Below, piece by piece: positions 34,995 through 43,705 of a stretch of 64,000 nucleotides of DNA (the stretch's first letter is position 1; each line of letters opens with the position of its first letter). Both the position numbers and the translations under genes were made by a program. Location: assembly GCA_965219165.1 (NCBI GenBank), contig CBDCMW010000002.1, forward strand, positions 1,798,001 to 1,862,000, in the 5' to 3' direction. The stretch is from Aldehydirespirator sp965219165 (GTDB lineage Bacteria > Actinomycetota > Acidimicrobiia > Acidimicrobiales > Aldehydirespiratoraceae). The notes below the pieces were generated by a model. It was not told where the DNA came from and ran no database searches. It was given only the letters and a program-made list of their open reading frames with translations.

Positions 34995-35861
34995 CTAACG
35001 GTTGGCGGAGGCGGGCGTGGCCAGCACCGTGGCCGGCATGCCGGCTACTTCGGCAGGGGCGGGCGGCTCGACCCGGCGATGCACCGGGCCCAGGGCCACA
35101 GTCAGGCCCTCGGCCCCGTCGACTGCAGCGGAGGTGATCTCTCCCACAGTCCGGTCGTCCACGGTGATCTCGGCGCCCGGTGCCACCTCGTCGTCGCCGC
35201 GGATCTCGAGCAGCCGCACGGGCCGCGGCACATGGCCGCCCCGGCTGTTGATGCGGGCCACCAGCTCCTGGCCGGTGTAGCAGCCCTTGGTGAAACTCAC
35301 CGACGACTCGACCAGCCCGCCGACCTCCGCGGGAATGGTGCGCTTGGTCAGCTCGCGGCCCATGGCCGGCCATCCGGCCCTGATGCGGGCGACGTCCAGT
35401 GCGTCGGCACCGGAAACGGGCAGGCCGGGCGGTGGCGCCAGCGCCGGCCCGAGCAGGTCGATGCCGCAGTAGCCGGGCCACTCCACGTCGGCGCGCACCT
35501 CCGCGTCCACTGCGTCCAGGTCGGCGTGGGCAGCCAGCGCGCCTCGCGCCGACAGCATCTGCCAACCGGCGAGGCTCTCGAAGGTCACGTCCACCCGCAG
35601 CCGGAAGCGCTCCAGGCGGGACACGAGCACCGGGCCGAATCCGGCGTCGACATCGAGCACGAAGCTGTCCTCGTCGCCGCGGGTCAGGCGGAACCAGGCG
35701 CCCACCTTGCCCTGTGGCGCCAGCACCAGCGACCACGCCGAACCCCTCGGGGCGACCGTGTCGAGGTCCTGGGAGATCTGACCCTGCAAGTAAGTCTCCG
35801 CGTCGGTGCCGGTGACCAGCACGACATCCCTCGGCACCAGGGCCGCGACCGCGCCCGTCAT
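34995..35861 (-). CDS. ygfZ: YgfZ/GcvT-like folate-binding protein
   Basis: A 288-residue protein of the family that supports iron-sulfur cluster enzymes with tetrahydrofolate. The signature KGCYTGQE is present as SFTKGCYTGQELVARINSRG, with the reactive Cys. The N-terminal part resembles the glycine-cleavage T-protein fold. ATG 35861 overlaps the trpE stop (ATGA), suggesting coupling. The nearby TrpE and flavoprotein genes do not need it directly, so the placement may be coincidental. Cytoplasmic. Confidence 0.9.
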   Translation of the reverse strand: MTGAVAALVPRDVVLVTGTDAETYLQGQISQDLDTVAPRGSAWSLVLAPQGKVGAWFRLTRGDEDSFVLDVDAGFGPVLVSRLERFRLRVDVTFESLAGWQMLSARGALAAHADLDAVDAEVRADVEWPGYCGIDLLGPALAPPPGLPVSGADALDVARIRAGWPAMGRELTKRTIPAEVGGLVESSVSFTKGCYTGQELVARINSRGGHVPRPVRLLEIRGDDEVAPGAEITVDDRTVGEITSAAVDGAEGLTVALGPVHRRVEPPAPAEVAGMPATVLATPASANR

Positions 35862-37390
35862 CGGTGCTGTCTCGCCTTGTTGCGGGCTGCGGTCATGCGC
35901 CGGGCCGCGGGGACCGCAGCCAGCAAGGCCTTGGCCTTGTTCTCGCACTCGGCGTGCTCCTCGGCGGCCACCGAGTCGGCCACGATGCCCGCGCCGGCCT
36001 GCACGGAGGCCCGGCCGTCGCGCACCAGCATGGTGCGGATAGTGATGGCGGTGTCGATGTTTCCTGAGAAGTCGATGTAGCCGACCACGCCCGCATACGG
36101 ACCCCGCTTCACTGGCTCCAGCTCGTCGATGATCTCCATGGCCCGGACCTTCGGCGCGCCCGACACCGTGCCCGCGGGCAGGGTGGCCCGCAGCACGTCT
36201 ATGGGTGTGGCCGACGGAGCAAGCCGACCGGAAACCTGCGAAGTCAGGTGCATGACGTGGCTGTAGCGCTCGAGGGTCATCATCTCATCGAGGTTTAGAG
36301 TTCCGAATTCCACCACGCGGCCCACATCGTTGCGGGCCAGGTCGACGAGCATGACGTGCTCGGCCACCTCCTTGGGGTGCTCGGCCAGCTCGGCGGCCAG
36401 GCGGCGGTCCTCGGCGTCGGTCAGGCCGCGGCGCCTAGTGCCGGCTATTGGGCGGCTGATCACCTTGCCGTCGAGGAGCTGGACCATGGGCTCGGGCGAG
36501 CCGCCCACCACCTCGAGGCCGTCGTGGCGCAGGAAGTACATGTAAGGGCTGGGGTTGACCTGGCGCAGGACCCGGTATGCGTCGAAGGCGTCGGCGCCCA
36601 GCTCGAAGTCGAAGCGCTGGGACAGCACCACCTGGAACGCGTCGCCGGCGAAGATGTACTCCCGGGCCGCTTCCACCGCCAGCGAGTAGAGCTCTAGACC
36701 CATGGTGGAGGTGGTGGCCACCGGCTCCGATTCGGGGGCGCCGGAGGGTCCGGGGGGTGCCACCAGGGGCTCGTCGAGGGGCTTGGCGCCGTCGGCCGCT
36801 ATGGCCTCGACGCGCAGGACGGCCTCGTAGTACAGCCGATCGATGAGCCGGTCATCGGCGCCGGCGGGAATGAGCACGTTGGAGATCAGGGTGGCCCGCT
36901 GGCGCCAGTGGTCGTAGACGGCCAGCTCGCCGATCAGAGACATCACCGCGTCGGGATGGCCGGAGTCGTCGGGCGGCATGTCGGGCAGATGCTCCACTTC
37001 GCGCACCACGTCGTAGCCGAGATAGCCGACCAGGCCGCCGTGCAGCGGCGGCAGTCCCTCGATGGAGGGGGCGCGGTAGTGATCCACCAGCACCTCCAGT
37101 GCGGCGAGCATGCCCCGGTCGCGGGGGATGTTCACGCCGAGGTGGCCGGTCACCTCCACCCGGCGGCCCCAAGCCACCAGCGTCGCTATGGGGTTGCGAC
37201 CCATGAACGACCAGCGGCTCCAGCGCTCGCCGTGCTCGACCGACTCCAGCAGGAAGCCGTTGCCGGACCCCACCACCCGGGCGAAGGCGGCCACTGGTGT
37301 GGTGAGGTCGGCCAGCACCTCCCGCCACACCGGAACGACCCGGTAGGCGCGGGCCAGCTCCCGGAACTCGTCCTGTGTGGGCTGGTGCAT
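35858..37390 (-). CDS. trpE: Anthranilate synthase component I
   Basis: TrpE turns chorismate into anthranilate using ammonia from TrpG. The 510-residue protein has the N-terminal Trp-binding region and the C-terminal chorismate-binding domain: SPYMYFLRHDGLEVVGGSPE, RPIAGTRRRG, HVMLVDLARNDVGRV and GTVSGAPKVRAMEIIDELEP are all visible. Feedback by tryptophan is likely but not certain. The gene follows hisI on the minus strand by 15 bases, so trp and his genes are mixed. The amidotransferase trpG is not in the window. Confidence 0.95.
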   Translation of the reverse strand: MHQPTQDEFRELARAYRVVPVWREVLADLTTPVAAFARVVGSGNGFLLESVEHGERWSRWSFMGRNPIATLVAWGRRVEVTGHLGVNIPRDRGMLAALEVLVDHYRAPSIEGLPPLHGGLVGYLGYDVVREVEHLPDMPPDDSGHPDAVMSLIGELAVYDHWRQRATLISNVLIPAGADDRLIDRLYYEAVLRVEAIAADGAKPLDEPLVAPPGPSGAPESEPVATTSTMGLELYSLAVEAAREYIFAGDAFQVVLSQRFDFELGADAFDAYRVLRQVNPSPYMYFLRHDGLEVVGGSPEPMVQLLDGKVISRPIAGTRRRGLTDAEDRRLAAELAEHPKEVAEHVMLVDLARNDVGRVVEFGTLNLDEMMTLERYSHVMHLTSQVSGRLAPSATPIDVLRATLPAGTVSGAPKVRAMEIIDELEPVKRGPYAGVVGYIDFSGNIDTAITIRTMLVRDGRASVQAGAGIVADSVAAEEHAECENKAKALLAAVPAARRMTAARNKARQHR

Positions 37391-37405
37391 GGCGCGACTC
37401 GGCCG

Positions 37406-37780
37406 TCAGCCTCCGTCGACGGGAGCAGAGCCGTCGAAGGATCGGAAGAAGCACGAGTAGTTGCCGGTGTGGCAGGCGCCGGCGCCGTCCTGGTCGACCA
37501 CGAACAGCAGAGCGTCGCCGTCGCAGTCGTAGTACGCCTCGCGCAGCCACTGGCGCTCGCCGGAAGTCTCGCCCTTGCGCCATACCTCCTGGCGGGAGCG
37601 GCTCCAGAACACGGTCCGGCCCTCGGCCAGGGTCAGGGCCAGGGTCTCGGCGCTCATCCAGGCCATCATCAGCACCGCCCGGGTGGAGGCGTCCTGCACG
37701 ATGGCGGCCACCAGGCCGTCCTCGTTGTACTTGACGGCCGCCAGATCCTCGGCGCTGGCCGCGATCGGCACTCCGTTCAT
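37406..37780 (-). CDS. hisI: Phosphoribosyl-AMP cyclohydrolase
   Basis: HisI opens the adenine ring of phosphoribosyl-AMP in histidine synthesis. The 124-residue protein has VLMMAWMSAETL, FWSRSRQEVWRKGETSG, YYDCDGDAL and the Zn-binding HTGNYSCFF region, with the expected cysteines. There is no fused HisE. ATG 37780 overlaps the stop of a small upstream ORF (37777-37812, GTG start), a pattern like the other ATGA relays. It lies between groES and trpE, away from the other his genes, suggesting a split pathway. Confidence 0.93.
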   Translation of the reverse strand: MNGVPIAASAEDLAAVKYNEDGLVAAIVQDASTRAVLMMAWMSAETLALTLAEGRTVFWSRSRQEVWRKGETSGERQWLREAYYDCDGDALLFVVDQDGAGACHTGNYSCFFRSFDGSAPVDGG

Positions 37781-37806
37781 GCCCGCCAGCCTAAGCCTCG
37801 CGCCCG

Positions 37807-37882
37807 ACTCACGGGTAGAGGCCGGTGCTGCCGGCCAGTCAGTGAAGCCGGGCCCCACTCACAGGTAGAGGCCGGTGCTGCC
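37807..37882 (-). repeat. Duplicated stop/start region between groES and hisI
   Basis: The 26-base segment actcacgggtagaggccggt plus gctgcc at 37807-37832 is nearly repeated at 37857-37882, 50 bases away. The latter contains the groES stop (GTGA). The former makes a GTG-started 11-codon ORF whose TGA overlaps the hisI ATG. The duplicated GTGA elements resemble the start duplications elsewhere. Confidence 0.75.
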
Positions 37883-38212
37883 CTTGTCGAGGCGCTCGGC
37901 GGCCACGGCGTGGACGTCGCGCTCGCGCAGGATGATGTAGTCGCGGCCCCGGACCTCGACCTCGTAGCGGTCCTCGGGGTTGAACAGCACCCGGTCGCCC
38001 TTCTCCATGTTGCGCACATTGGGGCCGACGGCCACAACCTCGGCCCAGGTCAGGCGCTTGCCCACCTGGGCGGTGGCCGGGATCAGGATGCCTCCAGTCG
38101 AGCGGCGCTCGCCCTCGGCCTCGCCTATGCCTACCAGGATCCGGTCGTTGAGCATCTTGACCGGCAGGCGGTCGTCGTCGTGGGGGCCGGGTGCGGAATG
38201 GTTGCGGGACAT
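37859..38212 (-). CDS. GroES-like co-chaperonin family protein
   Basis: A 117-residue GroES-fold protein. The core MLNDRILVGIGEAEGERRST followed by GGILIPATA matches actinobacterial GroES-like proteins (mobile loop GERRSTGGIL). VLFNPEDRYEVEVRGRDYIILRERD is typical of the beta-barrel. Unlike true GroES it is not next to groEL. The start is probably ATG 38212; 38155 is an alternative giving the core only. It may cap a GroEL encoded elsewhere or have a different role. Confidence 0.8.
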   Translation of the reverse strand: MSRNHSAPGPHDDDRLPVKMLNDRILVGIGEAEGERRSTGGILIPATAQVGKRLTWAEVVAVGPNVRNMEKGDRVLFNPEDRYEVEVRGRDYIILRERDVHAVAAERLDKGSTGLYL

Positions 38213-38342
38213 CGCGTGGGCGCGGGGCTCAGTCGTGGTCACGGGCCCCAACGGTACCCACCGCGCCGGCCATTGCTCATCCGCGCGGCTTCTCAGGCCG
38301 CGAGGCCGACTGTCGCGGCGGTGCTTCCCGACGTCTCAGGAG

Positions 38343-39890
38343 TCAGGCGACGGCGCTCGCTTCGCCGCCGGCCATCAGCAGGCCGAGGCCCGGGACGGTG
38401 CAGTCGGCCCGGGGGACCACGGCCACGATCCGACCCTCGTACATCACGGCCACCTCGTCGGAGACGGCCAGCACCTCGTCGAGGTCCTCGGAGATGACCA
38501 GTATCGCGGTTCCCCGCTCACGCTGGGCCACCAGACGCTCGTGGATGTACTCCGCGGCGCCGATGTCAACCCCGCGGGTGGGCTGGGCGGCCAGCAGCAC
38601 GGGCGGCTCGCCCTCGAGTTCCCGGGCCATGATCAGCTTCTGGATGTTGCCCCCCGACAGCGAGCTGGTGGATGTGGCCAGATCGGGTGTCTTCACATCG
38701 TATTCCTCGACCAGGCTCTCGCCGTGCTCGCGTATCGCGTTCATCCGCAGCACCCCCCGGCGGGCGAAGCGCGGCTCGGCGTGGGCCAGCAGCATGAGGT
38801 TCTCCGACACCGTGAAGCTGGCGATGGCGCCGTCGCGCATCCGCTCCTCGGGCACGAAGGCCAATCCGGAGGCGCGCATCCGCCGGGGATCGAGGCCGGT
38901 GACATCGGCGCCGTCGATCTCGACCATGCCTGCGGTCACGGGTCGCAGCCCGGAGATGGCCTCCGCGAGCTCGCGCTGGCCGTTGCCCGACACGCCGGCG
39001 ATGCCGAGGATGCGCCCGCCCCGCACGTCGAGGTCGAGGTCCTTCACTGCATCCGTTCCGCGGTCCCCCTTCACCGTCAGGCCCCGGATGCGCAGCCGCA
39101 CGCCGCGGTCGGCGACTTCGGCCATGTCGGGCGCGAGATTCACCGGCCGGCCCACCATCATGCGGGCCAGCCCCTCGCGGTCGGTGGCGGCAGGCACAGT
39201 TGTGCCCACCACGCTGCCGTCGCGCAGCACGGTGATGCGGTCGGCGAGAGCCAGAACCTCATGGAGCTTGTGGGAGATGAAGATCAGGCCGCGACCGTCG
39301 TTGGCCATGCGCCGCAGCGTGATGAACAGATCCCCCACCTCGCCGGGTGTGAGCACCGCGGTGGGCTCGTCGAGCACCAGCAGCCTGGCCTCCCGCAACA
39401 GCGCCTTGATGATCTCGACCCTCTGGCGCTCTCCCACTGCGAGCTGCCACAGGTAGGCGTCGGGATTCACGTCGAGCCCGTAGATCTCTGAAAGTTCCAC
39501 GATGCGGGTTCGCACGCTGGCGAGATCGGGCCGGCCCTTGCGGTTCGACGTCAGCCCCAGCGCCACGTTCTCGGTGACGGTGAGCGTCGGCACCAGCATG
39601 AAATGCTGGTGGATCATGCCGATTCCCGCTGCGATGGCCGAGGCGGGCGATCGCACCCGCGAGCGTTCACCGTCCAGGAAGATCTCGCCTTTGTCGGGCG
39701 CGTAGAGCCCGAACAGGATCTTCATTAGGGTGCTCTTGCCCGCCCCGTTCTCGCCCAACAGGGCGTGGATCTCTCCGGCGCGCACGTCGAAGTCGACGGC
39801 GTCGTTGGCGAGCACCCCGGGGAAGCGCTTGGTGATGCCGCGCATTTCCAGCAGCGGCGCCTCCGTGCGCTCCCCCGGGGTGTCAGTCAA
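38343..39890 (-). CDS. BMP-type nucleoside ABC transporter ATP-binding protein (double NBD)
   Basis: A 515-residue protein with two ATP-binding cassettes in one chain, as in sugar and nucleoside importers of the RbsA/NupO type. The first cassette has LGENGAGKST (Walker A) and the LAVGERQRVEI signature with LVLDEPTAVL. The second has a degenerate Walker A (ISGNGQRELAEAI) and LSGGNIQKLIMAREL. The second site is probably inactive, as in relatives. TTG 39890 start. It is the last gene of a minus-strand group with two permeases and a BMP lipoprotein. Confidence 0.9.
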   Translation of the reverse strand: MTDTPGERTEAPLLEMRGITKRFPGVLANDAVDFDVRAGEIHALLGENGAGKSTLMKILFGLYAPDKGEIFLDGERSRVRSPASAIAAGIGMIHQHFMLVPTLTVTENVALGLTSNRKGRPDLASVRTRIVELSEIYGLDVNPDAYLWQLAVGERQRVEIIKALLREARLLVLDEPTAVLTPGEVGDLFITLRRMANDGRGLIFISHKLHEVLALADRITVLRDGSVVGTTVPAATDREGLARMMVGRPVNLAPDMAEVADRGVRLRIRGLTVKGDRGTDAVKDLDLDVRGGRILGIAGVSGNGQRELAEAISGLRPVTAGMVEIDGADVTGLDPRRMRASGLAFVPEERMRDGAIASFTVSENLMLLAHAEPRFARRGVLRMNAIREHGESLVEEYDVKTPDLATSTSSLSGGNIQKLIMARELEGEPPVLLAAQPTRGVDIGAAEYIHERLVAQRERGTAILVISEDLDEVLAVSDEVAVMYEGRIVAVVPRADCTVPGLGLLMAGGEASAVA

Positions 39891-39926
39891 TGGATGGCCC
39901 TGTCAGGCCCGGTCCGGCGAGCCGGC

Positions 39927-41033
39927 TCAACCGATCCCGGTCGTCATCGTCCCGTTGGTCAGGCCCTCCACAGCGCGGTCAAGGGCGGCGCGTGCCTCGT
40001 CGGAGAGGTCGTAGGCGTCGTTGTACTCGACTACCAGGCCGCCGTTGGCGAGGTTGATCTCGTAGGAGTCGCCGCTGATCTGGCTCGACTGGACGTCGTG
40101 AACGAGGTCGTCCAGCACGACGTCCCACTTGTAGACCTGGCTGGCCACCACAACGTCGGAGGCGACCTCGGTCTGGTTGGACTGGGTGCCGAACCATGGT
40201 ACGCCCTCGCTGCTGGCGACGCCGATGGCGCCCACGGTCATCTGGGCGGTGCCGGTGAGCACGGCGTGGCCGCGGCCGATGAAGGCGGTGGCGGCCTCCG
40301 CGGCCAGCGCCACGTCGGCGAAGGAGTCGGTGTACACCGAGTTGGCGGTCCCGTCGCCGGCCTCCACGCCCGCGGCGAAGCCGTCGACGTAGAGCTTGGC
40401 GTCGCCCACCTCGATCGGCCCGATGATCCCCACAGGGGATCCGGCCGCGATCACCGCCGCGGCCCAGCCCATGGCGTAGCCGCCCTCGTCGGACGCCGCC
40501 GTGTAGGCGTAGACGTTGGGCAGGCCGAAGGTGTCGACCGCGGTCCCCCACGCGAAGGCGGTGTCTGGGAAGTCGGGGGCGATCTGCTCGATCAGCGCGC
40601 CGTACTGGGAGCCGTGGCCGATCACTAGGTCGTAGCCGTCCTCGGCGTAGTCGCGCAGGGCCACGCCCGCGTCCTCGACGATGAACGTGTTCGGCGTGAC
40701 AGCCACCTCGCTGAGCAGCCCGGCGTCCTGCATGCGGTGCAGGGCGTCGACTATGGACTGGCTGAACGCCAGGTCGTTCTCGGCGCTGGGGGTCACCACC
40801 GCGGCCCGCAGCGGCTCCATCTCAGCCATTTCCTCTTCGGTCATCTCCCCGGTGTCGGCCTCGTCGGTGGACGCAGCCGCCTCGGCCTCGTCGTCGGTGT
40901 CGGCCTCGTCGGTGGACGGAGTTTCACTGGGAGCGGCTCCGGGCTCGGCTGCGTCGTCGTCATCGCCGCACGATGCTGCAACCAGGCTCAAGACCGCGAA
41001 AGCGATCAGCAGCCATCGAAGTCGTTTCTTCAT
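39927..41033 (-). CDS. BMP-family substrate-binding lipoprotein
   Basis: A 368-residue lipoprotein with a signal peptide, MKKRLRWLLIAFAVLSLVAA, and lipobox cysteine C22, after which it is anchored outside the membrane. A long acidic/Ser linker containing repeats of STDEADTD (about residues 30-75) precedes the binding domain. The BMP/Med family binds purine nucleosides in known members. A hairpin (ccccctgtctggggg, 41059-41073) stands 26 bases before the ATG and might influence expression. It lies after the permeases in transcription order. Substrate unproven. Confidence 0.88.
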   Translation of the reverse strand: MKKRLRWLLIAFAVLSLVAASCGDDDDAAEPGAAPSETPSTDEADTDDEAEAAASTDEADTGEMTEEEMAEMEPLRAAVVTPSAENDLAFSQSIVDALHRMQDAGLLSEVAVTPNTFIVEDAGVALRDYAEDGYDLVIGHGSQYGALIEQIAPDFPDTAFAWGTAVDTFGLPNVYAYTAASDEGGYAMGWAAAVIAAGSPVGIIGPIEVGDAKLYVDGFAAGVEAGDGTANSVYTDSFADVALAAEAATAFIGRGHAVLTGTAQMTVGAIGVASSEGVPWFGTQSNQTEVASDVVVASQVYKWDVVLDDLVHDVQSSQISGDSYEINLANGGLVVEYNDAYDLSDEARAALDRAVEGLTNGTMTTGIG

Positions 41034-41146
41034 TCTGGGTTCCCTCCTGGGATAGTTGCCCCCTGTCTGGGGGATGTGTCAGTCAAGCGACTCTAGACGG
41101 TCAGACGACGCGATGCGGCTGCAGCGGCTCGACGGAGACGCTCACG

Positions 41147-42082
41147 CTAGTGGCCCCTGACGAAGGGCAGGGTCAGCGCGGCCGGCTGGTCGGCGGTGCG
41201 GCGCGCGATGACGATCAGCGCCACGATGGTCAGAGCGGCCGGCGCCATCGTCGTGAAGCTGGAGGCGGCTCCCGAGACCAGTCCCGCCGCCTTCCACTGG
41301 TTCACCGTGGCCGTGACCAGCCCGTAGAGCAGCGAGCCGGCCAGCACGCCGGCCGGCCGCCAGGCGCCGAAGTACACCAGAGCGATGGCGATGAAGCCGA
41401 TCTGGTTGGTGAGGTTGTGCTGGAAGATCTTCAGGTCGATGGCCAGTGCGGCCCCGGCGAGGCCGGCCAGCGCGCTGCCGGTGATGATGGTGATCGCACG
41501 GGTCATCGCCACCGACACGCCGAGGCTGTCGGCGGCCTCGGGAGTCTCGCCCACCGCTTTGACGTTGAGGCCGAAGGTGGTGCGGTTGACAAGCAGGGTC
41601 AGTCCCGGCACCAGCAGCATCGACACGTACACCAGCACGTGGTGGTTGAAGAACAGGTTGCCGATCTTGGGAATGTCCGACAGCAGCGGCACGGCCAGCT
41701 TGTCGAAGCCCGGGATGAACTGGGGCGTGCCCACCCACTCCAGGAACAGCAGCTCGCTCATTCCCAGCCCGAACAGGAAGATGCCGATGCCGCTGATGCC
41801 CTGCTCGGCCCGGAATACGAGGGTCACGACGGCGTACACGATCCCCAGCAGCGCGCCCGCGGCGAGCCCCGCCAGCACGCCCAGCGCGATGCTGTCGGTC
41901 CTCAGCACGGCCCAATAGGAGAAGAAGGCCCCAAGCAGCATCACCCCGTCCACGCCGAGGTTGAGCACCCCGCTGCGCTGGCCGAGCGTCTCGCCCAGCG
42001 CGGCGAGCAGGTACGGAGTGGCCAGCCGAACGCCCGAGGCGAAGGTGGCGACGGTGAACGTAACGGTCAAGAAGTCGATCAC
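41147..42082 (-). CDS. Nucleoside ABC transporter permease, second subunit
   Basis: A 311-residue permease of the BPD-like family (NupQ/YufQ type). It has about nine membrane helices, the motif ASGVRLATPYLLAALGETLG near the start, and LGVDGVMLLGAFFSYW, typical of this subclass. A GTG start at 42082 overlaps the first permease's stop (GTGA), giving equal translation of both halves of the channel. It pairs with the 395-residue permease upstream, and the ATPase gene follows later. Confidence 0.88.
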   Translation of the reverse strand: MIDFLTVTFTVATFASGVRLATPYLLAALGETLGQRSGVLNLGVDGVMLLGAFFSYWAVLRTDSIALGVLAGLAAGALLGIVYAVVTLVFRAEQGISGIGIFLFGLGMSELLFLEWVGTPQFIPGFDKLAVPLLSDIPKIGNLFFNHHVLVYVSMLLVPGLTLLVNRTTFGLNVKAVGETPEAADSLGVSVAMTRAITIITGSALAGLAGAALAIDLKIFQHNLTNQIGFIAIALVYFGAWRPAGVLAGSLLYGLVTATVNQWKAAGLVSGAASSFTTMAPAALTIVALIVIARRTADQPAALTLPFVRGH

Positions 42083-43266
42083 GAAGCGGTCACCGCCTCG
42101 GAGTCCGACTCGGGTTGGCTTGCGCTCGCCTGCGTCTCGGCCTCGCTGTGGACCGCGGCCTCCGCGGCTATGGACACGACTCGCGATAGGCGCTCGCGCA
42201 CGGAGTTGCTGCACACCACGAACACCACGATCAGACCGTTGAGGGCAATCACCAGAGCCACCGGGATCTGGATGGCCCGCTGCATGGCATTGGCCCCTAC
42301 CAGCAGCCCGCCGAACAGGAACGACGACGGGATGGTGAACAGCGGGTGCAGCCCGCCGAACAGGGCGGCCACGATCCCGTTGAAGCCGGCCGAGCCGGTG
42401 AAGCCCCCGGCCGAGCCGTCGGTGAGCAGCCGGTGCGACTCGCTGCCGAACACCAGCGCGGCCCCGGCCAGGCCGCCCAGGGCCCCGCTGATCGTGAGGG
42501 CCATCATGGTCATGCGCTTGACCGGCATGCCGGCGTAGCGGGCGGCGGGGGCGCTGGCGCCCACCGCCCGGATCCGGTACCCGGAGGTGGTGCGCCACAG
42601 GAAGAACCACGCCGCCGCGGCCGCGATGAGCGCCACGACCACGCCGAGGTGGAATCGGGTCCCCGAGATCAGGATGGGCATGTCGGCGTTCTCCGACAAC
42701 CGCTCGGTCTGGGGGATCCGGGTGCCGCGCTCGACCTCCAGTGGGTCGATCAGGGGGGCGCGCAGCAGGTAGTTCATGAGCTGCACCGCCACCAGGTTCA
42801 ACATGATGGTCGACAGGATCTCGTTGACGCCGAGGTAGGCCTTCAACGCGCCGGGTATGCCTCCCCAGATGGCGCCGCCCACGAGTCCCATGAACAACAC
42901 CAGCGGGATAAGGACCACCGACGGCAGTCCGGGCACGGCCAGCGCGGTCATAGTGGACATCAGCGCGCCGGCGATGATCTGGCCCTCCCCTCCGATGTTG
43001 ATCACCTTGGCTCTGAAGGCCACGCAGATGCCGGTGCCCACCAGCAGCAGCGGCATGGCTCTCGCGGCCGACTCCGCGAGCTGCTCGGTGCCGCCGAACG
43101 CGCCGATGAGCAACTCCTTGTAGCCCTCCAGCGGGTTGGCGCCCAGGCCGAGGATCATCGCCGCCCCGAGAAGCAGGGCGATCAGCACGGCCGAGCTGGA
43201 GACGATCACTCCTCCGAGCCGGGCGGCAGTCGCCCGGCTCGGCTTCACTCGGGCGCGGCGCGGCAT
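42079..43266 (-). CDS. Nucleoside ABC transporter permease, first subunit
   Basis: A 395-residue permease of the NupP/YufP type. Conserved patches include INIGGEGQIIAGALMSTM, LKAYLGVNEILSTIMLNLVA and SGYRIRAVGASAPAARYAGM. The Gly-rich repeat near the C-terminus (GSAGGFTGSAGFNGIVAALF) is also characteristic. ATG 43266 (MPRRARVKPSRATAAR) was chosen as the last plausible start before the first helix. It is the first gene of the importer operon, which has four components here: two permeases, a BMP lipoprotein and an ATPase. Confidence 0.88.
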   Translation of the reverse strand: MPRRARVKPSRATAARLGGVIVSSSAVLIALLLGAAMILGLGANPLEGYKELLIGAFGGTEQLAESAARAMPLLLVGTGICVAFRAKVINIGGEGQIIAGALMSTMTALAVPGLPSVVLIPLVLFMGLVGGAIWGGIPGALKAYLGVNEILSTIMLNLVAVQLMNYLLRAPLIDPLEVERGTRIPQTERLSENADMPILISGTRFHLGVVVALIAAAAAWFFLWRTTSGYRIRAVGASAPAARYAGMPVKRMTMMALTISGALGGLAGAALVFGSESHRLLTDGSAGGFTGSAGFNGIVAALFGGLHPLFTIPSSFLFGGLLVGANAMQRAIQIPVALVIALNGLIVVFVVCSNSVRERLSRVVSIAAEAAVHSEAETQASASQPESDSEAVTAS

Positions 43267-43342
43267 CGGACCATGCTTGACGCTCGCCAGCCCGGTGTCA
43301 ATCACTGTGCGCCAAGGGTCGTCGGGGGGGTGACTCGGATCC

Positions 43343-43690
43343 TCAGTCGGGGTCGTCGTTGGGGAGCAGATCGCCGGCGGTGGCCAGGACCTCGGCCAGC
43401 TTGACGGTGTTGTCGTAGACGGCCCGCAGGTAGTACTCGCTGACCGCCTCATGGCCCGGGAACGGAGGTCGCCCCAGTGATCTGACCACTGCGGACGCAT
43501 CGGCGGAGACTATGACCTCCTCCACCGAGGGCAGCTTGTCGGAGGAGCCCCAGAAGTCGCCGGAGGTCTTGGCCGATCCTTGGGCCGTGCTCTTGCCCCT
43601 GCCCCGCCGGGAGCGCCTGCGGGCCGCGTCTGCGCCGTTGGCCGCGTTCACGAGCCGTCCAGAGGCGCCGTGCGAGTTGGCCGCGTTCAC
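43343..43690 (-). CDS. Small protein co-translated with the SNF2 helicase, unknown function
   Basis: A 115-residue protein (GTG 43690), overlapping the SNF2 gene's stop (GTGA). The first 13 codons (MNAANSHGASGRL) are repeated (VNAANGAD...), because the start region is duplicated with a 39-base in-frame period. The true start may therefore be GTG 43651. A basic stretch RRRSRRGRGK follows, then a helical part (SEYYLRAVYDNTVKLAEVLA) that could be an oligomerisation or docking helix. I do not recognise the family. Coupling to the helicase suggests a partner. Confidence 0.6.
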   Translation of the reverse strand: MNAANSHGASGRLVNAANGADAARRRSRRGRGKSTAQGSAKTSGDFWGSSDKLPSVEEVIVSADASAVVRSLGRPPFPGHEAVSEYYLRAVYDNTVKLAEVLATAGDLLPNDDPD

Positions 43691-43705
43691 GAGCCGTCCT
43701 GAGGC
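43638..43705 (-). repeat. Duplicated start of the SNF2-coupled gene
   Basis: The string ttggccgcgttcacgagccg, then tcc, occurs at 43638 and 43677 on the plus strand, 39 bases apart. It contains the GTGA overlap of the helicase stop and the small gene's start. The period is in frame, so a 13-residue N-terminal extension results and no mini-ORF is formed. Confidence 0.85.

Noticed and set aside
40850..40930. Doubled segment in the BMP lipoprotein linker as a start array
   Set aside because: The repeats (encoding STDEADTD) lie inside the gene after the signal peptide and do not include a start codon.
41059..41073. Purine riboswitch before the BMP lipoprotein
   Set aside because: Only a five-base-pair hairpin is seen. 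There is no aptamer core, and the leader is too short.
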